A stretch of 64,000 bases of DNA, taken from NCBI GenBank assembly GCA_021014945.1, contig MU266327.1, positions 496,001 to 560,000 of the forward strand. The letters run 5' to 3'. Origin of the DNA: Leucogyrophana mollusca. Lineage: Eukaryota; Basidiomycota; Agaricomycetes; Boletales. A program made the translations under genes and the position numbers. Numbering within the stretch: position 1 is the stretch's first letter; every line of letters starts with the position of its first letter. Of this stretch, positions 1 to 11,145 are shown one piece after another. The notes beneath the pieces are model-generated. The model was not told the origin of the DNA, did not search any database, and saw only the letters and a program-made list of their open reading frames with translations.

Positions 1-1
1 A

Positions 2-1195
2 CCAGTCCAAGTCAGGCATTTCGAGGCCCACAATCTTAAAATCAGTGAGGGTGCGGCGGTTCTCGTCCTTCTTACCGCTGCTGCTCCCGAAGTTCGTCAT
101 CGATCCATCTTTCGTACCAAACGCGGCGCCTCCACCCCCTCGCGATGAAGTATGACCCTGGCCGCGGCCGCGGAAGTTGGACCCTCCAGACATATTGTTC
201 TGGTGATGCTGATGTGCGCCTGCATTGAACGACCCACCTCTGCGGTTGTGATAATCCTTGTTGCCAAAGCCGCCTCTTGAGCCATGACCACGCAGAGAGC
301 CTAATTGGACACCTCCACCGCTGCCTCCACCGCGGCCACCGCCGCCTCCACCATGCATAAACATGCTTCCTCCGCGCCCCCCACGAACACCACCACTCAG
401 GCCACCTCTACTAGGACCGATAGGACCGCCTCTCCCTCTGCCGACGCTGATATTGCCGCCTCTTCCACCGAGGCCACCTCTGTTGCCTCCTGAGGGACCG
501 GTAGGCTGACCTTGACCTTGCATCTGACCCTGATACATGCCGATGCCTAACTGTGCAGGGGGTGGTGGCGGAGCCTGAAACTGGGGTTGTGGGGGCGGTG
601 GACCTGGCTGTCTTTGTTGCGGGTGATGCTGGGGACCGTCAAAGCGCTGTCGTTTTGCTGGGGGGAGATGCTGCGGGGGAGTGTGATGCAAACCATGATT
701 GTGCCGCTGCTGTTGCTGTTGCTGCTGTTGTTGCGGCTGCTGCTGTGGATAATATGGCTGTGGCTGGGGGATTGGATGCGGATGCTGAAATTGAGGCTGG
801 GGAATTATTGGTTGAGGCGGCGGCTGAGGAACATAAGGCTGTTGATAGCCCGCTGATGGTTGGTAAGGGTTGTACTGTGGCTGAGGCGGAGGTGGAGGTG
901 GTTGCACGACTGGCGGGGGCGGCTGATAATGCTGTTGAGGCGGCTGCTGTTGCTGCTGGTGATTATGCCTCTGCTGCCAGTGCAGATTCTGGCCTCCATA
1001 GCCGTAATTTGCATACAATGCACTTTGTTCGGGCGGCGGTCGAGGCTGCTGCTGAGGCACGTTCCATTGTGGCTGCTGTTGCGCCGCCGCTGCTGCTGCC
1101 CAATAAGCGGAATAGTCTGGCTGAGCTGCTGGGGGCGGACCAGGAGGAAGAGGAGGGTTATAGCTTGGCTGGGGCACGAACGGATTTTTATTCAT
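2..1195 (-). CDS. Pro/Gln-rich protein with RGG boxes (3' end outside window)
   Basis: The minus-strand frame from the ATG at 1195 stays open for 398 codons to the left edge, so the C-terminus is missing. The N-terminus (starting MNKNPFVPQPSYNPP) is Pro, Gln and Ala rich, with polyglutamine runs at about residues 150-165. After about residue 230 the chain becomes a Gly/Arg-rich segment with many RGG and GRGG motifs. The last visible residues (TDFKIVGLEMPDLDW) look like the start of a more ordered domain. RGG boxes generally bind RNA and are arginine-methylated, so an RNA-binding role is inferred. I do not recognise the family. Several open frames on the opposite strand here reflect the biased composition. 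Confidence 0.75.
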   Translation of the reverse strand, partial: MNKNPFVPQPSYNPPLPPGPPPAAQPDYSAYWAAAAAAQQQPQWNVPQQQPRPPPEQSALYANYGYGGQNLHWQQRHNHQQQQQPPQQHYQPPPPVVQPPPPPPQPQYNPYQPSAGYQQPYVPQPPPQPIIPQPQFQHPHPIPQPQPYYPQQQPQQQQQQQQQRHNHGLHHTPPQHLPPAKRQRFDGPQHHPQQRQPGPPPPQPQFQAPPPPPAQLGIGMYQGQMQGQGQPTGPSGGNRGGLGGRGGNISVGRGRGGPIGPSRGGLSGGVRGGRGGSMFMHGGGGGGRGGGSGGGVQLGSLRGHGSRGGFGNKDYHNRRGGSFNAGAHQHHQNNMSGGSNFRGRGQGHTSSRGGGGAAFGTKDGSMTNFGSSSGKKDENRRTLTDFKIVGLEMPDLDW

Positions 1196-1415
1196 CGCAG
1201 CTTGGATCAGAGCTCGACGGAGAAAACATGCAAAACCGCGACACCCTTCCGTGCTTAGTCATCATCGCCACATGGCATCCGTCCGTTGGGCCTCCGCCGT
1301 TTCCCCTTGCCCACCAAAGGCCTTAAAGCGATGTGCATTTAAAAATACAGTAAATCTAATAAATGAGCGGTGCGAGTTGTTTTACGTTCTAAATAGTAGT
1401 CATTCTGGCAGGGGA

Positions 1416-3055
1416 TCATGGCTTCGCCTTGTGGGTTTGTACTCCTGCTTTTCGCCACAACTGGGCAGCAATGCCTGGCCTTCGTAGAGACACCAGTAGG
1501 TGGACCATAGTACTGAGTAGTGCAATGCTTCCAGCCTGATGCGCTGCCGCGACTGGAACGGGTACGAGGTACAGCAAGGTTGCAAGACCAAGGAGCACTT
1601 GCACGTTTGCCATCGCAAAAGCGGCTGTGACTGATACGCGGGCTAGCGGTGGCAGGGCTGCGCGGAGAGCGCCGCGACGGCTCTGCAGGTAGAGAAGGCA
1701 GGTGCTAAAGTAGGTAGTCATTGCCTAGGTCAATAGTTAGACGAGATGCTATGTCAGTAGAGGCTAGGTGTGACTTGCCAGCACTCTGTGATCGAACTGG
1801 ACTGTGGTCGGGTTCTCGAATAGGTTTCTCCACCATATGTCCGAGCCATCTGCGCTCTTGGCATAAGCGGGGGAGAAGAGCTCGCTGGTGGGAGGTGCGA
1901 GGCGTCCCCCCATGAGAGGAAATTCGTTATATAGCAGCCCAGCGTCAAGACCAGCAACAAATGCACCTGCAAGAACTAGCATCAAACACAAGCATCTCGC
2001 GCAAGCCGAATGCCGTACCCGATAGCGCAGTCAGGAAAACAAGGCCGGTCAAAGCCCAGGAACGCCTCGTGAATTTCCTCACAAGCGGGTTCGAGGTTAC
2101 ATCGTGCCATAGCATAGTGCTTGATCCGCTCCAAGGACCCCCTCTAGCATATTTCCAGTCCTTTATCGCTGCCAACCCAGTTCCAAGCATCCCGGCGTAG
2201 AGTACAACGGCCGTTCCAAGGTGAGCCGCGAGTCGGTATTGCGATACGCGCGGGACTGCGCCAGGCGTATCCATTATGGAATCCTCCAGCCCGGACTTGA
2301 CCATGTACCACCCGAGAAAGCCTTGCACGCCGATGAGTACCGCCATCCCAGACAATTGTAGGGGCATCGAAGTCGTGAGTTTCTTCCGCAGGCCGAAGTA
2401 GAGAAGAGGAACCACGAAAGTTATGCCGATTAGACGCCCGAGTACCCGGTGTCCCCACTCCATGTAAAATATATTCTTGAATTCATCGAGCGTGATGGAG
2501 TGGTTCAGTCTGCAAACACACATATGTGAGATGCGTGCGGAGAACCTCAGAAGTGACTTACAGCTTGAATTCCGGAGTTGCCTTGTATTTCTCAAACTCT
2601 ATATTCCAGTCTTCCGACGACAGAGGCGGCATAATACCAGTAATGGGTTTCCATTCTGTTATGCTCAGGCCCGACTCGGTGAGACGAGTGACACCTCCCA
2701 CAACAATAACAGCAAATACCAGGGCAGAAGAGAAGAGAAGCCAACGTCCTACAGCCGGAGGAGCGAGCACTGGGAGTGGAGAAGCTTGTGCAGCAGCATG
2801 AAAGCTATTGGCAGAGAAGAAACGAGGTTCGAGTGCCCGCATCACTGCTGACTTTTTCTGGGCAGCAACAGAATAGCATCTTCTTGAGAGGAACGAAGGA
2901 ACTACTGCCGGTTTGAGTGCTAAACGCGCCTTGGGTACGCCCCCAAGCAAGCTTTTGAAGCCACGGGGATACTGAAAGGCCGTAAAGCCCTGGGCTGCGC
3001 GAAAACCATGACAAAGTCTCGGTCGAATCGCAAGCCCCAGTATACTTGCTGGCAT
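1416..3055 (-). CDS. COX15: Heme A synthase COX15 (mitochondrial inner membrane)
   Basis: Oxidises the C8 methyl group of heme O to make heme A for cytochrome c oxidase. Exons 3055-2562, 2509-2019, 1966-1779 and 1724-1416 join in phase to 493 residues, usual for fungal COX15. The N-terminus is Arg/Ser rich and lacks acidic residues, as expected for mitochondrial import. Family landmarks are [18 protein letters not shown] before the first splice, [29 protein letters not shown] and HRVL; the histidines in these match conserved heme-ligand positions of the family. Multiple membrane segments are visible. The third intron begins with GC instead of GT (donor GCAAGT), because no GT donor nearby keeps the frame. 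An in-frame upstream start at 3184 exists, but the start at 3055 gives the better targeting sequence. The gene is divergent from the BolA gene. Confidence 0.93.
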
Positions 3056-3229
3056 TAGAACCGGGCTATCGTCCTGAGGTGGATCGAGTTGTGAGGAGGG
3101 ATATCGGCGCCGGTAAATTCCGTGGGCGGGATGAACGCGTCGGCAATTTCCCAAAACGGACAACGTGCCGACGGCGCGCGTCACCTAACCCACGCTTCCC
3201 AACAAAACGGCAGCTTACTCTTTTCCACC
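3056..3229. promoter_or_regulatory. Shared divergent promoter region of COX15 and the BolA gene
   Basis: Only 174 bp separate the proposed ATGs of COX15 (leftward) and the BolA-type gene (rightward), so both 5' leaders and promoters must fit here. I see no clear TATA box. Confidence 0.45.
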
Positions 3230-3663
3230 ATGATCTCGCTGACAAGAAGACTGGCAATAGCCGGCCCATCAACACTCCGAAGACTCTCTACAGTCCCACC
3301 CCCACCACCCTCGAAAACATATACTGATGGAGAGCAAACCATCTACGACAAGCTAGCCGACAGATTCTCTCCGACGGAGTTGGCGGTTCAAGACGTGTCT
3401 GGTTCGCTGGCAGGTCTTCTGTGAAACGCTACTCTAAACCATTATTGTGCAGGAGGCTGTGGCTCGTTCTATGCCATCAAAATCGCGAGCCAAGCGTTCA
3501 AAGGACTGTCAACCGTCAAGCAGCATCGACTGGTAACGGAAGTCCTGAAGGAAGAAATCCAAGGGATCCATGGACTGCAGGTAGGCACCATTACTTCACG
3601 GTTCAGATGGCCCGGCGATATAACGTCCGTTGTTATCAGATAAAGACTATTCCACCACCATAG
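3230..3663 (+). CDS. BolA-like mitochondrial Fe-S cluster maturation protein
   Basis: BolA-type proteins work with monothiol glutaredoxins in handling [2Fe-2S] clusters; mitochondrial members (yeast Bol1/Bol3, human BOLA3) assist [4Fe-4S] maturation. Exons 3230-3401, 3453-3580 and 3640-3663 join in phase to 107 residues. The start MISLTRRLAIAGPSTLRRLS is a typical mitochondrial presequence. The BolA fold follows: a first helix with KLADRFSPTELAVQDVSGG, then CGSFYAIKIAS, then FKGLSTVKQHRLV, whose histidine matches the conserved BolA histidine, and the end IKTIPPP. Whether it is the Bol1 or Bol3 type I cannot decide by eye. Confidence 0.9.
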
Positions 3664-4022
3664 TGGGTTCGCCACACGGACGCATCATCTCCTCTGGGAG
3701 GTATATTCAAATCTCATTACCGATTGATGCGGCCTGTGTCAGCGCGCAGTATCATAGAACTTAGAAGGCCAGGATAACTTATAATCACTCCTCACTTGCC
3801 GTCACACCCTCGACCCACAACTCGCTCACAGTAAAAGCGCATCCGAAAATCCGGAAGCTTGCCCATTCCTCTGGATGGGACCCCAATAAAACATTCCTTA
3901 CAAATGCAAACCCGTGATTCCCTGTTAATGACAACGCCGTCACGCCTCTCCGTTTCCGCGAAAGACCCAAAAAAACGATATCTATGTATATCCGCATCTC
4001 AATCACTTCCGTGATGGCCTCA
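3664..4022. other. Intergenic, no gene seen
   Basis: Lies between the 3' ends of two convergent genes. A 123-codon open frame on the minus strand is mostly the read-through 3' region of the methyltransferase gene. No terminator motif stands out. Confidence 0.5.
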
Positions 4023-5467
4023 TTATCGAATCCTCCTGGAAAGCGTGAGAAGTGAGATGGCCTCGCGGGTATAGCCGTCACGATTTGGGTCGTCGTCGAC
4101 CTATCAAGGTCGCTCGAGTTAGCTCGCCGACGGGCATGGACAAGCAGGCATCCCAAGTACCTCTCTCCAGGTAAACTTCTTCTTTAGTAAAGCAAAAAAC
4201 CGCTTGTCCGCCTACAGTAGCCCGAATTAGCGACATTGAGTTTATAGTGGTCAGATGTCTACCTTTCGCCTCTTCTTGTAGCAGAACAGGATCTCCGTGT
4301 TCTCACATGTTGCGAGGGCTGATAGTGTCTCCACCAGAAGAGGGAATGCGGGTTCAAAGTACACGCAGTCTGCTGCGAGTATCAGGTCAGGCTGCGAGAT
4401 CTCCGAGGACAGCCTCTCCCCCCTGTTTGCGTGTGGGTAAGTCCCCTCGAAGCAGTGTTACTGAGTGCCATTAAGCTTGAGCTTACCAGTTTAGCTCGGA
4501 TACAGCCACCGAGGCCTGCAATCTGTTCATGTCCACATTTCGTCGCATGATCCCTAGCAATGGGCTATGCAAGGTTTGTCCGTGCTTGAGTCATAGATGC
4601 GACTAGCATGCAAACCAGAGGAAAATGCACGAACGCTTGGTCCGTGATCTGGACCTCGCCACCGAGTGCGCCGGCCACCAAACCGACAAGCCCTGTCCCA
4701 CTGCCTAGCTCGAGGATTTTACGACCTTTGATGTAATTGGAACCTCGCGTGGCAATGTAGTTAGCAAGAACCTATGTCCCGCTGGAGTAAGCTCTCGACG
4801 CATAGCTGCGCAGTGATTCAGTTCATTGTTTCAAGAATGATCACGAACCTCGCCAGCTGGCCACGCAACCCCCCCGCAACCAGGAGACGCGTCCACCACC
4901 AGGGAAACAGTCACCTGCTGACTGCCGTCTATGGGCTTTTCGGGAAAAGACAGCTGGATCACCTCGTCTATGACGGAGCGTGGCTGTACAGGGATCAAAT
5001 AAGGTTCCTTGACATGGACGTCAAAGTCATCTTTTGCGGTTCTGAAATGCCGGAGGGGATCTATTGCGTCGAGTGCTTCGTCCTGAGCGATCTCGTTCGA
5101 GTAGCTTGGTTCATTTACAAGAAGAGAAGAATGCATGATAGATTGGAGTGTCACGGTTGCCAAGGCCATCTTGGTGGCGGTGGGGGTAATGATGTCCCTC
5201 GCAACCCAATCCACGATGCTGGGATGATGATGGGGGAGGACCCGAGTCCGATAAGAAGGGAGCCTGAAGGAGAACACAATTCCAAATCGACACTGCTTGT
5301 ACCAACGCTTGAATGTTGGTTTTAGAGCACGATAGAAAGTGACCTCTGTACCTCAGAAGGACACAGCCGTCCCTAAGTCTGCAAATGTTCACTGGCACGG
5401 AGAGTCAAGACTTACTGATGGTGAAGCTTGAATCAGAAGAGTTGCGATCGCTCTCGGGAACAATCAT
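4023..5467 (-). CDS. EFM6-like protein-lysine N-methyltransferase (family 16)
   Basis: Seven-beta-strand S-adenosylmethionine methyltransferase of the METTL21/EFM group; yeast Efm6 methylates a lysine on elongation factor 1A. Family landmarks read from the minus strand are GCGGVAWPAGEV, the SAM-binding segment KILELGSGTGLVGLVAG, LILAADCVYFEPAFPLL, the region around YKKRRKADKRFF, and a last exon ending DDPNRDGYTREAISLL with its stop at 4023. It is interrupted by at least five introns. The 3' half is secure. The 5' end is not: one model begins at the ATG at 5467 and splices into an exon starting VTFYRALKPTFKRWYKQ, but a start nearer DALDAIDPLRHFR would also fit the family length. Confidence 0.75.
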
Positions 5468-5711
5468 TTAGAATTCCGCGAAGACTGGCGAAATAGTTCC
5501 CGGCGGGAACTCCCGTTTCGGAGAGAACGTTTGAACGCTGAGCGCTGAGCGCTGAACCCGCGTGACCGCTCGTCCGAGTCCACACTCCCTTCTTTCAGTG
5601 TCGTCTCTAGCTACCGATACTACCAGTCTATTGATGTAGCACATCGCTATCCGTCCATATGACCTCTTCTAGACATCTACAAAGCACAAGACCATCAATC
5701 CGGCCACCAAC

Positions 5712-6612
5712 ATGTACGCCGACCAACACGGGAACTGGCGGAAAAGTGCTAATGTTAGTAATCTCGATGCGCTGGAACGATGGAAGCAGTGGCTTTTCGA
5801 CGCTCGTGAGTGTATCCGTTAATTATATAACTACCTATATAGTAATCCGGTGTTCATCCAGTGCTGCTGCGAGCTCAAACGCGACCTTCTCGGAAAGATG
5901 CGCACTACTCCTGTGAAGGATCGACTTCTCCAGCTGACTATTCTTACTATCGACTGTATCGGATTAATTGTGTCTCACCTATAAGCCACCGATCTTTGTG
6001 CCGCGACGACCGTAACCTGCCCATCAATCCGCTCTTTGCTTCATGCATCCACCTCAAGACGACGTTTCCTCGCTCCCCACTTTCATAGTGCGCCATAAAA
6101 CTCGCTTGCAGGGACCTCGTCCAACAAGTTGGCTCGCTGGTAGTTCATCAAGCATGGACGACATGCCGGGGGCATGGTCAGTAGGCAACGGCGGGGCCGA
6201 TCTGTCTAGAGAATCCACAACGTCCTCTCATTCGTCAACATGGACCTCTCACTCCAGCGCATCCAGCGACGCATCCTCGTCAAATCCCGTTGATTACGCA
6301 CCATATCTTATATCCGACTATCAGCTCCAGCGGATGGCTCAAATACGTCGTTCTCAGCGACAAAAGCCGAAAGGCCCCCGCCAAATGGATTGCAACGACC
6401 CACTGCAACGCGCTACACGGCCTACCCTCTCCATAGATACATCCACACCGCCTCAACCCCACGCAATCGCTCTGCCTCTCGTCGAGTTTCCCCACATTGC
6501 ACCAGAGTGCACTTCCCCGTCACTCGAATTGAAACTCCCCCCACCGTTACTCTTCTCGCCGTCGGAGGATGTCATAGACTGGGACGTCATATACGAGGCA
6601 TTGGGATGTTAA
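5712..6612 (+). CDS. Unknown protein, three exons, Ser/Pro-rich
   Basis: Exons 5712-5805, 5862-6011 and 6089-6612 join in phase to 255 residues with normal GT-AG borders and introns of 56 and 77 nt. The N-terminus (MYADQHGNWRKSANVSNLD) precedes a WKQWLFDALLRAQ helix. The middle is basic and Ser rich, with a run of SSHSSTWTSHSS, and the C-terminus is Pro rich and ends VIDWDVIYEALGC, an acidic amphipathic tail. No membrane segment or signal peptide is seen. I do not recognise a family. The long low-complexity part suggests a regulatory or scaffold protein, but that is inference. Confidence 0.6.
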
Positions 6613-8278
6613 AGCCCGGAGCTGGAAAAAGAGAGAGAATTTCGCGTTTCACATACTATGGAGAGCCAGCATCTTGGTATGTCCAATTGTTTCACGTATC
6701 CCACGACTACCATCTGACCGTCACGCAGAACGCTGTGTCATCATGATACAGTCGTCCATCCACGCATGTTCGCATTGACACATCATATCATATCAAAGCA
6801 TAGTTGATCTTGGACACTTTTCCGCTTTAACGACCCATTTCACGAGTTTGGCTTATGACTTCTTGGTAATGCTTTATCTTTATCGTATTTGCAGACTTTC
6901 GTCTTTATCGCCCCTGTATACTACTTACCCTGACTCGACGCGAGATACCTCCCGGCAGTGCAGTATAGTTCAATTATATACGCACAAGGAAACGCGAATA
7001 ATTGAAACATGGAGATTGCGGAATTTCTGCCCCTCGAGGAGCTCCGAGCTCTTCTTTTATAGAGAAGGGAAATAAATGAAACAAAGGGACACGAGAGAAT
7101 GCCAGACCTTCTTTCCGGGTAAACCGACCCTCTATAGTCTGCGGAGATCGTCGTTTCCTGAATCTCCTCGGCTTGACGCTGGCGCAGCCTATCTCTACCT
7201 CTCATTTCAAGTTCGCTTTGTATCTTGCTTGTGCAGATCAAGATGCGGCGAAGATCGGTATCCCTGGGCGCAGCACTGATAAGATGTCGACCTTGCCCGA
7301 GGTCCCCCGGGCTCTGTTCAAAGGCCGAGAGACAGCTTACCTGCAAAAAGAGGGATGTCGCATGGATCGTTTGAATAAACTGTACATGAGAACGCGTGGA
7401 AAGCTTCGAAATGGACAGGTTTGTTGCGTACACACCTCTGCGTGCAGGGATTCTCCGAAGAAGATCAAATCTCCTGATAGGAACCATAACGTGAGGGCGA
7501 CGCCCTGTCACTGGCGATCTGTGATCTTAACTTTCGCCACTCGGAAAATTCCACTACTAATGACTCGTGGCACGGATTGGCCACTGGCAATTCTGAAATC
7601 ATGCCATCCGCGTGAAACGCCCAAGAAGAGGAATCACTGAAGACTTCGGCCACCGGTTTCCGCGACCGTTGGAAGAGAATGATGACATGTTACCGTGGGT
7701 GCATGATAGTCGTGGTGAGGCTATTCGTAGAACTGGGCTGCCAGGGCGGCTGGGGACGTCCACGACCGACTTCTATTTCCCGCCTGAGTGATGCGGCCAG
7801 TCACTACAGTGCAATGGCGTTGGGCGTTGAGCATTGAGGAAAACAGGAAGGATCAGCCACCGAGCAAGCTCGAGACCAAAACCAACAAGCAAGATTGGAA
7901 ACACTTTGACTCGGATGGTTAATCTTGTACTAGACCGCGACAGTACGGATACATATACAGTCTGGATGTTGCTTCGATAGCTTCCACGAGTCGGAAGCCC
8001 GGATGTCTCCTTTTCGTTCTTGATAGAAAAGCCGCGGGGAACTGTTACGACCATCGGTCGACTCCAGCTCCGCCGACTCGCAACTCAAAACACCAGAGCA
8101 AAGGTCGAGACTCTCCGCAGAGCGAAGACGGGGAGGCAGAAATGACCACAGCAGTCCCCTAGAATGTGAAACCGCGAGCTCGCAATGGGCAGTGGTAAGG
8201 CTGTACTTACTCGATTGCGATAGTAAGGACAAGACGGTCAACTTGTGAGAGGCTGTCGGCCCCGGTGCTCGAACTGGC
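6613..8278. other. Long stretch without a convincing gene
   Basis: Both strands carry scattered open frames of 60-196 codons but none with family motifs or consistent splicing. The most gene-like piece is a plus-strand frame at about 7605-7792, with FGHRFPRPLEENDDMLPWV and a stop after TDFYFPPE. It has no visible start or upstream exon and may be a gene remnant. Confidence 0.4.
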
Positions 8279-8571
8279 ATGATTCGGATGGCACACGTGT
8301 ATATCTTGTGCTATCTTGGCGCGCTTCAAGCTAAAGTTCATGGCTCTGCAACGGACAGTGCGTATTCTAATCGCCACTGACGTTGAGCTCTGATTTAGAT
8401 GCGAAGTTTACAGCAAGTTTGGGCGCACGCCGACTTCCTGGGTGCAGGCAACTATATGAGACCAATGGCGCTCATGACTTGCAGCCTCGCGTTTGCCTCG
8501 AGGCATTGGAAAAAGGTGGCACCCTTGTTTGCGCCGTCATCTCGGCACTCCACGATAGGTACAAAATATAA
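8279..8571 (+). CDS. Possible small secreted protein
   Basis: A short model only. The first exon 8279-8357 encodes MIRMAHVYILCYLGALQAKV, a hydrophobic stretch that could be a signal peptide. A 41-nt GT-AG intron leads in phase to 8399-8571, which adds a Cys-containing, charged tail and a stop after HDRYKI. The total is about 83 residues. I recognise no family. The unspliced frames of the second exon are also open, so this could be chance. Confidence 0.2.
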
Positions 8572-8881
8572 CTGCCGCATCCAATGAGATCCAATGAGAC
8601 GGACTTCTGGTCTCGGGTTGCCCATTGTTCACGACTTTCATCTCAGCGGGCGATCTCCCATCTGCCAACATGTATAGGAGAAGGTATCAAGGAGGCACAA
8701 TGCTTTCTCCAAGTGCGCGGTGTGGGTTCTTTGTGCGATCAACCCCTTCCGGGAGACCTTCAATCGCGAAAACGTTGTTTTTAACCATATTTTCCACATA
8801 CCATACTCAATGCGACCTCGAGGCCATCTGTGGACAACGCCGCGTTGCAAGAGCCACATTCCTTTCGTATAAAGGACTTCC
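8572..8881. other. Intergenic, no gene seen
   Basis: Upstream region of the gene starting at 8882. A 100-codon plus frame overlaps it but has no recognisable motif and is out of phase with that gene. Confidence 0.4.
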
Positions 8882-9869
8882 ATGGCTCAGTTGTCCGCTT
8901 CCAACCTTCCTTTCCTCCCCCCCATGACCAGCACCATGGCTTACCCAGCTTATGACTCGTACTCAAGACCTCGCCGTCCATCAATGGGATACCCCGGGAC
9001 ACCAGCAGCAAGCTTCCAACGAGTAAACTCTTACCATGACCCAATGATGGTGCCACTCCTTCTTTGTTGATACTCACACACCAACTAACGTGTATTCGTG
9101 GCTAGACCTACCCGCAACCGAACTATTCGATCTACAGTGCTCCCTCTGCAAGTTTGAGCCAACACCATATCCCAGGTTAGTACTAGTCTTTATTTCATCA
9201 GCCCTTGCTCAAGCTCAGTGTTCACAGCATACGATGACATGGGCATTGGTCGGCATGACTCATACTATCAAGGGGACCACTACCTATCAAATGGAGTGTA
9301 TCCCCCTGTGGTGCAGCCCATGTCTCTTCCGCGCAGACGTCGCTCGTCGTCTGTGTCGTACTCGTCGAGACCGGCTTTCTCGGGCAACTTCCTTGGAGGC
9401 CCGTCAATAGTTAAATTCAAGCGCAAGGGAGCCTTCCGATCGGGAGTCACTCTCAGTGAAGCGCAGGCCAACGTCCGGCTCTCTGGCTATGACTCATATA
9501 CCTATCACGACCTTAATGTCGATGCTAGGGGCAAGATATATCTGCGAATTAGGGTAAGTACTTTGTCGTCAATCGTGTCACGCTGTCCGACTCCCGTTGT
9601 TGCAGTGGCCGGGATATTCCCCTCTCAATTATGAGATTCCCATCGACGGCTACGATGGGCGCGTTGATCTGCAAGCTCTTGCAAGAAGAGTTGGACGTGC
9701 AGTTGCCCACTATCTCCAAGTAAGCATCTATTCCCCATGGCCTTCTGTACCCATCCTTACTTTCCCCTTTCAGGCAAATGTCGTCCCAATTCCCTGGGAT
9801 CGCATCGAGCTCCAACAACTTGAAGAAGTTGAGATGGGCACTTGGAGCCTGAAAATGACCACCCATTAA
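8882..9869 (+). CDS. Conserved basidiomycete hypothetical protein (DUF6741-like)
   Basis: Exons 8882-9049, 9106-9175, 9228-9553, 9606-9719 and 9774-9869 join in phase to 257 residues with introns of 52-56 nt. The N-terminal third is Tyr, Ser and Pro rich and disordered (for example SYSRPRRPSMGYPG), followed by a basic patch of Arg and Ser residues (PRRRRSSSVSYS). The C-terminal half is a compact conserved domain with FKRKGAFRSGVTLSEA, SGYDSYTYHDLNVD, KIYLRIRWPGYSPLNYEI and a final PIPWDRIELQQLEEV. From memory this layout recurs in Agaricomycetes, and I believe it is the DUF6741 family. Function is unknown. Confidence 0.75.
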
Positions 9870-10506
9870 GTTACTTCCTAGTCAGTAACTTGAAAACGCC
9901 CACCTCGGACCGATATTTGACTGCACATATTTGTTATACTGCGCCGTATCGTTCACTGTTGCTCCATCTCCATCTTATATGTGCCGGAGCCCCCACTATG
10001 GTTGACGCTAGGTACCTGGTGTGCTTGCCCTCCCACCATTCTATATTTCGTCGTCCGTCTGCCTTGTTGTACAACTTATAATTCCCATTGTAGCACGTAG
10101 ACGTAGTTGTATTCATGAAATATTACGAACACTTTACGATATTGCCCGCAGCTCCGTGACTTCCTGTTATGCCTTGACTAACAGGGAAAGGGGTCAGAAA
10201 CTCTGTATCAAGGACACAGTGAATTAACCTGACAGTGTAAACATACAATAGTAAAGTATGAATGAAGTAATAAACGCGTAGGGGTCCGGGAATGAGGGTT
10301 TCGAAGGATCACTCGTGATTAATATTGATTGCGCCTCCTAAGGAGCGCCTGTCGCTTATTGCGAGGCGTGCTGCGGATTCCGAGCGCACGCTTGACCTTT
10401 GTTATAAAAGGGACGTGTGTATCTCGGTCCCTCCCCTGTGAAGCAGAAGTCGTGCATCGTCAGCGGTGCCCCACATATTAAAACTGTTTTACACATACCA
10501 TGAGTC
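9870..10506. other. Intergenic with a TATA-like box but no gene
   Basis: Contains a plus-strand GTTATAAAAG at 10401-10410 with no supported plus-strand gene after it until 11146. The stretch is also the 3' side of the small minus-strand gene next to it. Short open frames carry no motifs. Confidence 0.4.
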
Positions 10507-10753
10507 TCAGCTCATGTTTTGCATGCTTGCGTCCGCTTCTGGTGGTTCTGGGGTTGGATAGAGCTGATTCTGCGTGGGTCGAGGGTGTTAAATCTTACGA
10601 TTCGGCGGACATGAATTAAATGAAAAACTCACTGTAGCCCCCAGCTACCCGATCTCTATCTCGTCCAAAAAAGCGGCCGCCTCGACGACGGGTCGCACTG
10701 CCCGAGTAGTCACGGTCACGTCGATAATCATCAGATCGGCGGAAGGGATTCAT
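10507..10753 (-). CDS. Tiny Arg/Gly/Asp-rich protein
   Basis: The ATG at 10753 starts MNPFRRSDDYRRDRDYSG, followed by an RRRGGRFFGRDRDR stretch. Splicing from a GTAGCT donor to the acceptor before AATCAG gives a natural acidic tail (NQLYPTPEPPEADASMQNMS) and a stop at 10507, about 55 residues in all. A stronger GTGAGT donor 14 nt later would put the tail in another frame ending at 10478, and an unspliced version stops at 10616. Repeated RD and RG dipeptides suggest RNA binding, but the family is unknown. Confidence 0.4.
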
Positions 10754-11145
10754 TGGGTTGGTGTAGGTGTGGAGTGATAAGATACTGTCGCGGCTGTGTC
10801 AACTTGAAAAGTGAAGGTTGAGTTTGGTACGTGAGTTTATGAACATTCTTCCTTCGATCTGACATACTTATATAGAGCGGAAGGCCCCACAGTGACGGCG
10901 CTGCGTGGGGAGGCACCATGGGGCCATGGGGCAGGTCGCATCATAAAGTGAGGAGAGCTGGTCAGTGGAGTGTGGAGAGTCACGACTTGTCAACATGTCA
11001 ACTTCAAGCTTGGTTTGGCCTGAGCCCAATTCAGTATTTGCAACTGTTTGTAGTAGGAACAATCAGTGCTGCACTCCAAGTATCTCTCTTGAATGTCTCC
11101 AAACTCTCCACGGATCATAATTATCAAGGCGTCAGTGTATTTTGC
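10754..11145. other. Divergent promoter region between the small RG-rich gene and TAD1
   Basis: Upstream of two divergent starts. The TAD1 frame stays open upstream of its ATG back to 10918, but that part shows no family similarity, so I left it out of the gene. Confidence 0.4.

Noticed and set aside
553..1326. 257-codon plus-strand open frame, Ala/Val-rich
   Set aside because: It is the antisense of the Gln/Pro-rich coding sequence of the minus-strand gene; low-complexity codons leave several frames open.
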